Positions 7,317 through 17,310 of a DNA stretch of 64,000 nucleotides are shown here, one piece after another. Position 1 is the stretch's first letter; every line of letters begins with the position of its first letter. The notes under the pieces were generated by a model. That model searched no databases, was not told the origin of the DNA, and saw only the letters and a program-made list of their open reading frames with translations. Source of the stretch: Bacteroidales bacterium (lineage in GTDB: Bacteria; Bacteroidota; Bacteroidia; Bacteroidales; F082). The stretch covers positions 39,465 to 103,464 of the forward strand of contig JAEETH010000007.1 of NCBI GenBank assembly GCA_016290215.1. The letters run 5' to 3'. Made by a program: the position numbers and the translations under genes.

Positions 7317-8864
7317 ATGAAAAAACTTTACCAATATATCACCAAGTCGTTTTTGGGCACCTTTTTCCTCACCTTTTTTATAGTGGTGTTCGTGTGGGTG
7401 ATGCAATTCGTGTGGCTTTATGTCGATGATTTGGTCGGTAAAGGGCTGGAATTCAAAATCATCGCCGAGCTTCTGTTTTACACTTCCATCACCGCCATCC
7501 CCATGTCGCTGCCCTTGGCTTTGCTGTTGGCTTTGTTGATGTGTTTCGGCAATCTTGGAGAGCACTACGAGTTGGTGGCCATGAAAGCCTCAGGCGTGTC
7601 AATGTGGCGTTCGATGCGGCCTCTACTCTATTTCTCCTTGATGCTCAGCGTATTGGCATTCTTCATCTCCAACAGCCTCATCCCCATCGCCACCCTCAAA
7701 TGGCGCACCCTGCTCACCGACGTGCAACGGCAGAAGTTAGCCTTCAACATCAAGGAGGGGGTGTTTTATAAAGACATCGAAAACTATGTCATCTACGTGG
7801 AAAAGAAAGGCAAGGACGGCAGCAGCATCTACGGCGTGAAAATCTACGACCACACCGACCACAACGGCAACACCAAAATCATCTCCGCCGACTCGGGCAT
7901 AATGGCCATGAGCCCAAACCAGAGGAACATCATCTTCACGCTGTATAACGGCTACAACTACACCGACATCATCAACATCGACAACTACAAGGAAACACGG
8001 CCCTTCGAGCGCATGTCGTTCAAGCAGGAGCAAATCAAGTTCAGCTTAGCTTCCTTCGACATGACCCGTTCGAGCGAGGACATGTATAAGTCGTACCAGC
8101 AGATGATGAACATCCGCCAACTTTCGGCCTCCCTCGACTCGTTGGAGCGACGACAAACCAACAAGCAAGAAGCTTTTACCCAAGGCTTTGAACGACGATG
8201 GGCCAACTACAACAGCCTCAGCCTGCCTGAACCCAATGTCGACACAATGGCTGTCGACACAGTCATCATCCTACGCTGGCCCCTAATCGAGAATTTCGAA
8301 GGTGAAAAGTTAGCCTCTTTAGTCTCGATGGCCGTAGGTAGCGCACAAAACGCCAAGGACAATGTGGCTTTCAACAAGCTGGACCTCAGCTCGCAAAACG
8401 AAAACATCAACAAGCACAAGAAAGAATGGCACAAGAAGTTCACCCTGAGCATCGCTTGCATCATCTTCTTCTTCATCGGCGCGCCCTTGGGGAGCATCAT
8501 CCGCAAAGGCGGGTTGGGCTTACCCGTGGTCATCTCCGTGGTGTTCTTCATCATCTACCACCTCATCTCGACCATCTGCGAGCGCATGGCCGTGTTTGGC
8601 GACCTCAACATGTTCCTCGGCGTGTGGCTCTCGTCGCTTGTGCTGATGCCCGTTGGGCTGTTCTTCACCTTCAAAGCCACCACCGATGCCGCCTTGTTCG
8701 ACGGCGACAGCTGGAAGAAATTCTTCCAAAAACTATTCAAACGGCATAAGGCCCCTGAGCCTATCGAAGGACCAAATCATTATGGGGAGGGCGTTTCGAC
8801 AAGCTCAACGACCCTTGCTAATCAGGTCCCTAAGCCCGTCGAAGGGCCGACACCCAACCAATAA
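7317..8864 (+). CDS. LptF/LptG-family lipopolysaccharide export permease, 515 aa
   Basis: YjgP/YjgQ-family membrane protein. In the Lpt machine these permeases work with the LptB ATPase to pull LPS from the inner membrane towards the periplasmic bridge. The N-terminus MKKLYQYITKSFLGTF is typical, followed by membrane segments at about 12-35, 55-80 and 97-120. A large hydrophilic periplasmic beta domain (~125-360) and three C-terminal segments (about 382-400, 405-425, 435-460, with the conserved GAPLGSIIRKGGLG loop) complete the fold. Residues from ~479 onward (EPIEGP...STSSTTL...KPVEGP) are encoded by family E repeat DNA and are not part of the family. Which of LptF or LptG it represents cannot be decided here. 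It is followed at 12 bp by a glycosyltransferase. Confidence 0.88.
   Translation: MKKLYQYITKSFLGTFFLTFFIVVFVWVMQFVWLYVDDLVGKGLEFKIIAELLFYTSITAIPMSLPLALLLALLMCFGNLGEHYELVAMKASGVSMWRSMRPLLYFSLMLSVLAFFISNSLIPIATLKWRTLLTDVQRQKLAFNIKEGVFYKDIENYVIYVEKKGKDGSSIYGVKIYDHTDHNGNTKIISADSGIMAMSPNQRNIIFTLYNGYNYTDIINIDNYKETRPFERMSFKQEQIKFSLASFDMTRSSEDMYKSYQQMMNIRQLSASLDSLERRQTNKQEAFTQGFERRWANYNSLSLPEPNVDTMAVDTVIILRWPLIENFEGEKLASLVSMAVGSAQNAKDNVAFNKLDLSSQNENINKHKKEWHKKFTLSIACIIFFFIGAPLGSIIRKGGLGLPVVISVVFFIIYHLISTICERMAVFGDLNMFLGVWLSSLVLMPVGLFFTFKATTDAALFDGDSWKKFFQKLFKRHKAPEPIEGPNHYGEGVSTSSTTLANQVPKPVEGPTPNQ
8752..8852. repeat. Family E repeat forming the 3' end of the LptF/G gene
   Basis: Three half-sites related to TTTCGACAAGCTCAACGACC occur: inverted at ~8756-8771 (CCTATCGAAGGACC), direct at ~8791-8812, and inverted at ~8826-8851 (GTCCCTAAGCCCGTCGAAGG). 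The whole stretch is read in frame and supplies the last ~35 codons of the permease. Confidence 0.7.
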
Positions 8865-8876
8865 ACTATCTTCAAC

Positions 8877-10094
8877 ATGAAAATACTCCTCCTCTGCAAC
8901 AAGCCCCCCTATCCTGCCTCCGAAGGCGGTCCCATGGCGATGAACAGCATCATCACCGGATTGCTCGAAGCGGGACATCAGGTCAAGATATTGGCAATCA
9001 ACAGCGAGAAATACAACGTCAAGGAAAGCGACATTCCTGAGGACTACAAACGCAAGACCGGCATCGAACTCATCGATGTTGACTTGAGCATTAAGCCGTT
9101 GAAGGCCTTCGTCAACCTCTTCACCAAAAAATCCTACCATGTGGAGCGTTTCATCTCCAAGGAATTCAGCGACAGGCTTATCGAATTGCTTGAAAAAGAG
9201 CAGTTTGACGTGGTGCAATTGGAAATGCTTTTCATGGCTCCCTACGTCAGCGACATCCGCGCCCACTCGAAGGCGATGATTGTGCTGCGAGCCCATAACG
9301 TGGAACACAAGATCTGGGAACGCATCGCCAAAGAAACAAAATTCTTCCTTAAACGCTGGTATATCAATCACTTGGCGAAAACTTTGAAAGAGTATGAGCT
9401 CAACGCCTTGGAGACCGTCGACGGCATTGCAGCCATCACCCGCAAAGATGCCGCTTTCTTCAGGAAATACTGCTCCAAGCCCATTATCGACATCCCATTT
9501 GGCGTTTATCCAGAGGAGTTTACGCCGAAATACGAAATCGAAGGCAAGCCTAAGTTCTATCACATCGGCTCCATGAACTGGATGCCCAACGAGGAAGGCA
9601 TACGCTGGTTCATCGACGAGGTGCTACCCAAGACCGTGGAAAAAGTCTATGACTTCGTTTACCATTTGGCAGGTCGCAACATGCCCGAATGGCTCACCAC
9701 ATTGAAGAACGAGCATGTCGACGTCATCGGTGAGGTGCCTGATGCCAAGGCATTTGTCGCCGACCACGATGTAGCCATCGTACCTTTGCTTTCGGGCAGC
9801 GGCATCCGCATCAAAATCATCGAGTCGATGGCCATGGGCAAGACCGTCATCACCACGCGCGTCGGTGCCGAAGGCATCCTCTACGACGAGGAAGTCAACA
9901 TCATCATCGCCGAAAACAAGGCCAAGATGGTGGAGGCCATCCGCGCCATCAACGAAAACCCACAGATTGCCGTCAAGATTGGACATGCGGCAAGAAAGCT
10001 CGTCGAAGAAACCTACGACAACCGTAAAATCATCGCTCGACTGCTGATGTTTTATGAGCAGATTCGGCCGGGGAGCAAGATTAGTTTTCTTTGA
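8877..10094 (+). CDS. Glycosyltransferase family 4 (GT-B fold), 405 aa
   Basis: The N-terminal half starts MKILLLCNKPPYPASEGGP, the GT4-type beta1-loop with a Gly-rich turn, and ends near residue 200. The C-terminal half has the nucleotide-sugar binding region: a FYHIGSMNWMPNEEGIRWF strand-helix, then VPLLSGSGIRIKIIESMAMG, where the E of the IIESMA motif matches the conserved GT4 Glu. It transfers a sugar from an activated donor; acceptor and donor cannot be told. The next gene is a second GT4 enzyme, so the pair probably acts in surface polysaccharide or glycoprotein glycan synthesis. It ends just before a composite repeat region. Confidence 0.85.
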   Translation: MKILLLCNKPPYPASEGGPMAMNSIITGLLEAGHQVKILAINSEKYNVKESDIPEDYKRKTGIELIDVDLSIKPLKAFVNLFTKKSYHVERFISKEFSDRLIELLEKEQFDVVQLEMLFMAPYVSDIRAHSKAMIVLRAHNVEHKIWERIAKETKFFLKRWYINHLAKTLKEYELNALETVDGIAAITRKDAAFFRKYCSKPIIDIPFGVYPEEFTPKYEIEGKPKFYHIGSMNWMPNEEGIRWFIDEVLPKTVEKVYDFVYHLAGRNMPEWLTTLKNEHVDVIGEVPDAKAFVADHDVAIVPLLSGSGIRIKIIESMAMGKTVITTRVGAEGILYDEEVNIIIAENKAKMVEAIRAINENPQIAVKIGHAARKLVEETYDNRKIIARLLMFYEQIRPGSKISFL

Positions 10095-10192
10095 CGTGAG
10101 ACTTCGAGACACGAGACACGAGACGCAAGACGGCCCTTCGACAAGCTCAGGGACCTTGTCCCGTGTCATCCAGTCCCGTGTCCCGCGTCTAA
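10093..10192. repeat. Composite intergenic repeat (GAGACACGAGAC type with an embedded family E unit)
   Basis: Tandem GAGAC/ACGAGAC units (10097-10130) and their inverted counterparts GTCCCGTGTC...GTCCCGCGTC (10158-10190) flank GGCCCTTCGACAAGCTCAGG (10131-10156), a family E half-site. The 5' and 3' parts can pair into one long imperfect stem. A related GAGAC-type element is found in frame inside the acyltransferase gene at ~36838-36908. Confidence 0.7.
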
Positions 10193-10233
10193 CAATTAAA
10201 CAATTAAACAGTTCAACAATCAACAAAAAACTT

Positions 10234-10241
10234 TATCTTTG
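10234..10241 (+). promoter_or_regulatory. -7 box TATCTTTG for the second glycosyltransferase
   Basis: TATCTTTG lies 19 bp before the ATG at 10260. An in-frame TTG at 10239 falls inside the box and is therefore not the start. Confidence 0.6.
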
Positions 10242-10259
10242 TCCCCTAAATCCGATGAG

Positions 10260-11435
10260 ATGAAGATTTTTGTCCTATTGCCCCGCATCCCCTATCCACT
10301 TGAAAAAGGCGACAAATTGCGGGCTTTCAACCAGATAAAACAACTCGCCAAGCGCAACGAAATCATCCTTTGTGCCTTGAACGACAACCCTGAAGTCAGC
10401 GAGCAGGATGCCTTTCGCGCCTTGCAACCCTATTGCCAGTCCATCAACTTCATCAAGATAAGCAAGCCGCAAATTCTGTTGGGCCTCGTCAGAGCCTTTT
10501 TGAAAGGCTTGCCCATGCAATGCGGTTATTTCTACAACCATAAGGCCGCCAAGAGAATCGATGCCCTGATTGCCAAGCACAAGCCCGACATGCTTTTCGG
10601 CCAGTTGCTGCGTGTGGCAGAGTATATCCGTTCTAAAAACCTCCCAAAAGCCATTGATTATCAAGACATTTTCTCCTATGGCATGAAGCGTCGTGCCGAC
10701 ATTGCCTCACCGATAACTCGGCCTATATATACTATGGAGTACTGCCGCTTGAAACGCTATGAGGCCGCAATTTTTGAAGATTTCGACGTGAAGACCATCA
10801 TCAGCGAGCCCGACAGGGCCTTGTTCCCACACGAGAAACGCGACGAAATCCTCGTCATCCCCAATGGCGTCGACCACGACTATTTCAAGCCGCAGGAAAG
10901 AGAAAAGCAATACGACCTTGTGTTCACGGGCAACATGAGCTATCCACCCAACGTGAATGCTGTGGATTACTTAGCCACAGAGATTATGCCCATCGTGTGG
11001 AAAACCCTGCCCGAAACGAAGCTTTACATCGCCGGTGCCACCCCTGACCCGAAGGTGAAGAAAGCGGCCTCGAAACGCATCATCGTCAGCGGCTGGCTCG
11101 ACGACATCCGCGATGCCTATGCCCCAAGCCGTGTCTTCATCGCCCCGATGCGCATTGGTACTGGCCTGCAAAACAAATTATTGGAGGCCATGTCGATGCG
11201 CTTGCCAGCCATCACCTCGCCCTTGGCCAACGCCTCATTGGGTGCGAAACCCAATGAGGAAATCTTGGTCGGCAGCAATGCAGAGGAAATGGCACAACAC
11301 ATCATCACCTTATTAACCGATAAGGAAAAGGCTATCCAAATCGCCCAAGCGGGGTTTGATTTCACGAACAGGGTTTATGATTGGGGGAAGGCGACGGAAC
11401 AGATGGAGGAAGCAATGAAACAACATAAATCTTAA
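10260..11435 (+). CDS. Glycosyltransferase family 4, 391 aa
   Basis: Begins MKIFVLLPRIPYPLEKGDKL, which resembles the sugar transferases associated with exopolysaccharide systems (Stp1-like GT4). The donor-binding half begins near residue 215 with LVFTGNMSYPPNVNAVDYL and contains VFIAPMRIGTGLQNKLLEAM, the GT4 Glu-containing loop. It is likely cytoplasmic or peripheral at the inner membrane. The partner gene at 8877 has the same fold but low similarity, so the two probably add successive sugars. Substrate unknown. The chosen start is the ATG after the -7 box at 10234. Confidence 0.83.
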   Translation: MKIFVLLPRIPYPLEKGDKLRAFNQIKQLAKRNEIILCALNDNPEVSEQDAFRALQPYCQSINFIKISKPQILLGLVRAFLKGLPMQCGYFYNHKAAKRIDALIAKHKPDMLFGQLLRVAEYIRSKNLPKAIDYQDIFSYGMKRRADIASPITRPIYTMEYCRLKRYEAAIFEDFDVKTIISEPDRALFPHEKRDEILVIPNGVDHDYFKPQEREKQYDLVFTGNMSYPPNVNAVDYLATEIMPIVWKTLPETKLYIAGATPDPKVKKAASKRIIVSGWLDDIRDAYAPSRVFIAPMRIGTGLQNKLLEAMSMRLPAITSPLANASLGAKPNEEILVGSNAEEMAQHIITLLTDKEKAIQIAQAGFDFTNRVYDWGKATEQMEEAMKQHKS

Positions 11436-11439
11436 AGTG

Positions 11440-11922
11440 ATGTCAAACGAATCAATTATACAAGTTTTTGAAGGAAAAAACATTCGTATCGTTTGGAACG
11501 AACAAGAAGAAAAATACTATTTCGCTGTGGCGGATATAGTGGAAGCTCTTACAGATACCACAAATCCAACCGATTATTTGAAGAAAATGCGGCAACGCGA
11601 CAAGGAACTAGCCAAAGGGTGGGGACAAATTGTCACCCCCCTTTCGTATCAAACTATAGGTGGCAAGCAAAAGATAAACTTTGCTGACCTTGAAGGCATC
11701 TTCCGCATCATTCAATCCATCCCCTCCAAGAAAGCCGAACCCGTGAAACAATGGCTCGCGCAAGTCGGCGCACAACGTATCGACCAAATGATTGACCCAG
11801 AGCTGACTTTCCAAATGGCTGTGGAGGACTATCGGCGGCGAGGCTACAGCGACCGTTGGATTAATGAGCGCATGAAGTCCATCAAAATGAGGATTATGAG
11901 CTACAATAATATGGCAGCATAG
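11440..11922 (+). CDS. BRO-N (phage antirepressor-type) domain protein, 160 aa
   Basis: The protein has the Bro-N pattern: an early strand FEGKNIRIVWNEQEEKYYFAVADIV, a DYLKKMRQRDKEL helix, then GGKQKINFADLEGIFRIIQSIPSKKAEPVKQWLAQVG. Full-length Bacteroidota versions are often ~280 aa with a C-terminal domain; here only the N-terminal DNA-binding part is present. The tail GYSDRWINERMKSIKMRI is typical of the family. Start is the ATG at 11440, 4 bp after the upstream stop. Base composition is lower in GC than its neighbours, which together with the toxin-antitoxin remnant next door suggests a small acquired patch. Confidence 0.75.
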   Translation: MSNESIIQVFEGKNIRIVWNEQEEKYYFAVADIVEALTDTTNPTDYLKKMRQRDKELAKGWGQIVTPLSYQTIGGKQKINFADLEGIFRIIQSIPSKKAEPVKQWLAQVGAQRIDQMIDPELTFQMAVEDYRRRGYSDRWINERMKSIKMRIMSYNNMAA

Positions 11923-11981
11923 CGTGATTTCTTCCGAAAAGGCTTCGGATTACCTTGCCCCTGTTGAAGATGTCGAAGTGA

Positions 11982-12092
11982 AAGAGTTACCAAAATAAAT
12001 ACTTGGCTCACAAACCGCATCCTGCCAATGTGATAAAGCCAAAAGCATTAAAAGACATATTAGACTACTTAACAGCAAACAACCATATATAA
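11982..12092 (+). pseudogene. C-terminal remnant of a HicA-type toxin gene
   Basis: A start-less open frame encodes YLAHKPHPANVIKPKALKDI and then LDYLTANNHI before a TAA at 12090-12092. The HKPHP.N.IK..ALK.IL..L pattern is the C-terminal end I know from one HicA-like toxin group in Bacteroidota. The N-terminal two thirds are absent: upstream is the BRO-N gene. It stops 1 bp before the intact HicB-type antitoxin gene, the usual hicA-hicB spacing. Loss of the toxin head while keeping the antitoxin is a common decay product. Confidence 0.6.
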
Positions 12093-12093
12093 T

Positions 12094-12429
12094 ATGGAAA
12101 CACTGAAATATAAAGGTTTCATCGGAAGCATTGAAGTCGAACTTGAAGACAACACCCTCTATGGCAAAGTTTTAGGGTTGGAAAAAGGAATCCTCATCAC
12201 CTACGAAGGGAACACTTTGGCCGAACTAAAGGAAGACTTCGTTAATGCCGTGGAAGATTATATCGCCCATTGCAAAGAAAATAACCTGCCCTTGCGGAAA
12301 TCGTATAGTGGCAGTTTCAACATCCGCATTCCCTCCGACCTACATGCCAAAGCTGCTGAAATGGCACAAATGGAGGGCATTTCACTCAATGCTTTTGTTA
12401 AGGAAGCATTAGCAAAAGCCGTAATCTGA
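12094..12429 (+). CDS. hicB: HicB-family antitoxin, 111 aa
   Basis: The first ~65 residues form the HicB partial RNase-H-like fold (LKYKGFIGSIEVELEDNTLY, then GILITYEGNTLAELKEDF and a helix ending at EDYIAHC). The last ~40 form a ribbon-helix-helix DNA-binding domain (SGSFNIRIPSDLHAKAAEMA, then EGISLNAFVKEAL). HicB binds and blocks the HicA mRNA-cleaving toxin and represses its own operon. Here the toxin partner is only a fragment immediately upstream, so this is an orphan antitoxin unless another hicA lies elsewhere. Confidence 0.85.
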   Translation: METLKYKGFIGSIEVELEDNTLYGKVLGLEKGILITYEGNTLAELKEDFVNAVEDYIAHCKENNLPLRKSYSGSFNIRIPSDLHAKAAEMAQMEGISLNAFVKEALAKAVI

Positions 12430-12497
12430 TGGTTTCATTGAAAAGTGATAATCGCATCTCCACAATCAACAATTAAACAATTAACAATTCAACATAA

Positions 12498-14177
<1,680 letters not shown>

Positions 14178-14195
14178 TCAGCTTTGTCAAAGCAA

Positions 14196-14340
14196 GCCGC
14201 CCATGTCATTCCAAGCTGAGGCTGTGCGATTTGGAATCTATGGGCGGCGACAATTATATAAGTAAGACGGCTTCAGAAAGCACAGATTCCAACCTCCCCA
14301 CATTCCGGCGTTGGAATGACATGTTTTCTGAAGCCTTCTT
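14196..14340. terminator. Two successive hairpins after ettA
   Basis: First stem: GCCGCCCAT (14196-14204) with ATGGGCGGC (14240-14248). Second stem: GGCTTCAGAAA (14269-14279) with TTTCTGAAGCC (14325-14335), followed by TTCTTT; it encloses a further ATTCCAAC/GTTGGAAT pair. The second is a plausible terminator; the first may be an unrelated structured repeat. Confidence 0.5.
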
Positions 14341-14409
14341 TATCTACAAAATGAAAGACACGACTAATAAGCCTGCAAAACAAAATTTTGTTTTCTAAAA
14401 ATAACTTGC

Positions 14410-14417
14410 TAAATTTG
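14410..14417 (+). promoter_or_regulatory. -7 box TAAATTTG for the DUF805 gene
   Basis: TAAATTTGCAGCG lies 29 bp before the ATG at 14447, identical in style to the LptF/G promoter at 7291. Confidence 0.6.
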
Positions 14418-14446
14418 CAGCGTATTAACCCCTAAAGATTAAAACT

Positions 14447-14989
14447 ATGAGTTTCGGAGAAGCTATCAAAAGCGTGTTTTCAAAGTATGCAACTTTCTCG
14501 GGACGTGCACGCCGTTCCGAGTATTGGTATTTTTACCTATTCTACTTCCTTGTCGACCTTGCACTCGGTTGCATTCCTTTTCTCAGTGCACTTTCAGTTG
14601 TATGGTGGTTAGCTGTATTGATTCCAAGCTTAGCTGTCACCGTGCGTCGTTTTCATGACATCGGGAAAAGCGGTTGGAACTATCTCATTATTGTCATTCC
14701 AGAACTGACTCTCATGGGATATCTGTTTTACAACATTATTAATGTGATTAAGGAAATGGTAGATGCTGGATTCAAGTATTACAACATGGCAGACAGCGTT
14801 AGGGCCTTCCTTGATAGAATCATGACAAATAGTTCTTTTTTATCCACTTTTGGTGTACTTATTTTCATCGACTTAGTTGTTACTATTCTCTGGTTAGTTT
14901 GGATGACAAGAGACAGCCAGCCTGGAGAAAACAAATGGGGTCCTAACCCGAAGGAAGTTCCAAGTGAAAGTAATTCAGGAATAAATTAA
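14447..14989 (+). CDS. DUF805-family inner-membrane protein, 180 aa
   Basis: Typical DUF805 start: a short helix FGEAIKSVFSKYATFSGRARRSEYWYF, then hydrophobic segments at about 27-45, 50-70, 83-105 and 130-155. The conserved VRRFHDIGKSGW motif follows the second span. DUF805 proteins are small inner-membrane proteins of unknown function, sometimes linked to phage or stress loci. The tail after the last span is hydrophilic (SQPGENKWGPNPK), also usual. It is a single-gene unit with its own promoter and a strong terminator. The sequence is more AT-rich than flanking genes. Confidence 0.85.
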   Translation: MSFGEAIKSVFSKYATFSGRARRSEYWYFYLFYFLVDLALGCIPFLSALSVVWWLAVLIPSLAVTVRRFHDIGKSGWNYLIIVIPELTLMGYLFYNIINVIKEMVDAGFKYYNMADSVRAFLDRIMTNSSFLSTFGVLIFIDLVVTILWLVWMTRDSQPGENKWGPNPKEVPSESNSGIN

Positions 14990-15018
14990 CTCATACACCT
15001 GAGTTAGCATTCTATATC

Positions 15019-15056
15019 ACGGGGCATCATATTTTCAATGCCCCGTTATTTTTTTC
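15019..15056 (+). terminator. Intrinsic terminator after the DUF805 gene
   Basis: ACGGGGCAT (15019-15027) pairs with ATGCCCCGT (15038-15046), followed by a run of about eight T. Confidence 0.85.
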
Positions 15057-15087
15057 GCATACTTGCACCTAATTAAAATAAAGCCGT

Positions 15088-15095
15088 TATCTTTG
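15088..15095 (+). promoter_or_regulatory. -7 box TATCTTTG for the C10 protease gene
   Basis: TATCTTTGCCGC sits about 29 bp upstream of the ATG at 15124. Confidence 0.6.
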
Positions 15096-15123
15096 CCGCT
15101 TCAAACAATAAAACCAATAAATA

Positions 15124-17172
15124 ATGAGAAAATTCTATTTGTCCTTATGCCTGATGGCCGTCATCGGCAGCCTGATGGCTGGTCCTGTCGACCAACAAAA
15201 AGCCCAAAAATTAGGTGCCAAATTCTTGAGCACCACTGCCATTGCACAGAAAAACGCTGACATCCAACTGAATCTTGTCTCTGTCGCCGTTGACCTGCAA
15301 CGTGGCGGCACCGACTATTATGTCTTCAACGTCAAAAACGGCGAAGGCTTCGTCGTCATGGCTGGTGACGACCGCGTGAGGCCTATCCTCGCTTATTCCA
15401 CTACGGGTAAATACAATCCTAACGATGTAGCAGATGGCTTCCAATACACCTTGGACGGCTTCCGCAAGGAAATCCAATATGTGCGCGAACATAACCTCAG
15501 TGCCACGCCCGACATCGTTGCCGAATGGAAACGAGTGAGCGAGACGGGCAGCCTCAACCGTGGCAGTCAGACCCGAGCCGTGGTCGAACCGCTCTGCCAG
15601 ACAATTTGGAACCAAAACTATCCTTGGAACAGCCAATGCCCTCCTTGTGTCGACACCCTCGGCAACGGTGGCCATGTGTTTGCGGGCTGCGCTGCCACAG
15701 CCATGGGACAAGTGATGAAGTTTTGGGACTGGCCGGCCGTCGGTAACGGTTCCCATTCCTACAATGCCGATGGAATTGGACCCCTCACGGCTAACTATGG
15801 CGAGACCGAATATCACTTCGAACTGATACCTTTGGCCCTCGACTCCACCAGCAGCGAAGAAGAGATCTATCATGTGGCCCAACTGTTGTATCATCTCGGC
15901 ATTGCCCTCGACATGCAATACAGCGCTGTCGGCAGTGGAGCCAATGCCCTGTCGGTCTACACCGCCTTTCAAAACTATTTCCGCTACTCTAGGGATTTCC
16001 CTCAAGTCAACGCTGGCGACCTCATCCCCGGCTATGGCTACACCAACGAGGAATGGGCACAGATGTTGAAAGACGGTGGCCTCGACGAGCACCTCCCCGT
16101 CTTCTACACAGGCTCCGATGACGGCGGCGCAGGCGGTCATGCCTTCGTGTGCGACGGCTACGACGAGAACGACTACTTCCACTTCAACTGGGGCTGGAGC
16201 GGTCGCGACGACGCCTGGTGCCCCATCGGCGCACTCAATACCACAAGATACAATTTCAACCAAACCAACATGTTCATTGGGCACATCGTCCCGCAAAACA
16301 ATGAATACTTCAGCCGTCCCGATAGCGTGAGCAAAATGTCGATCACAGAAGAAGCATTCGATGCCATCCGCCTCAGCTGGACCAACCCCGACACCGACCT
16401 CAACGGCAACGCTTTGACTGGCATCTCATCCGTCACCATCCGCCGTAACTTCGAGGTCATCGCCGAATTGACCGACGCCCAAGTGGGAGCTGACATGGAA
16501 TATGCTGACAACGACCTCGAACCTGGCCTTTACGAGTATTCCATCTATGTCACCAACGAAGCAGGCATCAGCCGCACCACCTATCGCAGCGTGCTCGTCG
16601 GAGAGAAGTGCAATGTCGTCTTCCAACTCCATGACAACGGTGGCGACGGTTGGAAAGGCGCAGCCATCAGCGTGGCCGACGAAAACGGCAACCGCATCGC
16701 CGTGGTCACCATGACGGAAGGCTCGTCCTTGGCCGTCGACATGCCTCTGCTGAGCGGCAACCTCAGCTTCATCTGGGCTCCTGGTTGGTATCATGCCTAT
16801 CCTGAATACGACACCGACAGTGAGTGCTCCTTCTCCATCGTCAACGCCGAAGGCGAGACCATCTACACCTCGGCTGAGCTTGAACAAGGCGTCTTCTTCT
16901 CCTACGACCCGTGCAGCGTCGACGCCGTTGAGGAAACCACGACAAACGGCAGTGTCAATGTCTATCCCAACCCGACCAACGGCATGCTTAACATCGAAGG
17001 CCAAGGCACGATGCACATCAGCGTCATGAACGTCTTAGGACAGACCCTCCAAGAAACCTGCTCCGAAGGCAACACCACTCTCGACCTCAGCCAATATGAA
17101 TCGGTCATGTATCTCGTTCGCATTGAGACTGAAAACGGTGTGATGGTGCAGAAAGTTACAATAAGAAAATAG
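15124..17172 (+). CDS. C10 family (streptopain-like) cysteine protease with T9SS tail, 682 aa
   Basis: Signal peptide (~1-20, MRKFYLSLCLMAVIGSLMAG). The Spi-type inhibitory propeptide region (~21-110) contains DYYVFNVKNGEGFVVMAGDD. The papain-fold C10 domain has nucleophile Cys189 (GCAATAMGQVMKFWDWP) and catalytic His339 (GGHAFVCDGYD), followed by FHFNWGW. The positions are almost the same as in the streptopain (SpeB) zymogen. Downstream are an FN3-like stretch (~395-490), a beta domain with LHDNGGDGWKGA (~500-590) and a type-A T9SS sorting domain (VNVYPNPTNGMLNIEG to KVTIRK). It is a secreted endopeptidase activated by loss of the propeptide; substrates are unknown. Three other C10 genes lie at 52-61 kb. 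Confidence 0.92.
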   Translation: MRKFYLSLCLMAVIGSLMAGPVDQQKAQKLGAKFLSTTAIAQKNADIQLNLVSVAVDLQRGGTDYYVFNVKNGEGFVVMAGDDRVRPILAYSTTGKYNPNDVADGFQYTLDGFRKEIQYVREHNLSATPDIVAEWKRVSETGSLNRGSQTRAVVEPLCQTIWNQNYPWNSQCPPCVDTLGNGGHVFAGCAATAMGQVMKFWDWPAVGNGSHSYNADGIGPLTANYGETEYHFELIPLALDSTSSEEEIYHVAQLLYHLGIALDMQYSAVGSGANALSVYTAFQNYFRYSRDFPQVNAGDLIPGYGYTNEEWAQMLKDGGLDEHLPVFYTGSDDGGAGGHAFVCDGYDENDYFHFNWGWSGRDDAWCPIGALNTTRYNFNQTNMFIGHIVPQNNEYFSRPDSVSKMSITEEAFDAIRLSWTNPDTDLNGNALTGISSVTIRRNFEVIAELTDAQVGADMEYADNDLEPGLYEYSIYVTNEAGISRTTYRSVLVGEKCNVVFQLHDNGGDGWKGAAISVADENGNRIAVVTMTEGSSLAVDMPLLSGNLSFIWAPGWYHAYPEYDTDSECSFSIVNAEGETIYTSAELEQGVFFSYDPCSVDAVEETTTNGSVNVYPNPTNGMLNIEGQGTMHISVMNVLGQTLQETCSEGNTTLDLSQYESVMYLVRIETENGVMVQKVTIRK

Positions 17173-17177
17173 CATCT

Positions 17178-17310
17178 AAGATTCCCCTTCGGGGAATGGA
17201 GAGCCCGATAATAATGTAAACTGCGGCGGCCTGTAACGCTTACAACCAGTAAACGCTACAAGCCGCCGCTTGTTAACTAAGCTTTATCTCCATTCCCGTA
17301 GGGAATCTCT
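17178..17310. repeat. Family A triple-hairpin element, copy 1
   Basis: 5' hairpin ATTCCCC-TTC-GGGGAAT; central long hairpin with GCGGCGG...CCGCCGC ends and further pairing of CTGTAACGCTTAC with GTAAACGCTACAAG; 3' hairpin ATTCCC-GTA-GGGAAT. The terminal hairpins are inverted copies of each other (GGGAATGGAG/CTCCATTCCC). It lies between the convergent C10 protease and phosphofructokinase genes. Confidence 0.85.

Noticed and set aside
17178-17310. Family A element as a riboswitch or ordinary terminator
   Set aside because: Copies occur in both orientations, upstream and downstream of unrelated genes, and two lie after complete terminators, so a gene-specific cis regulator is unlikely.
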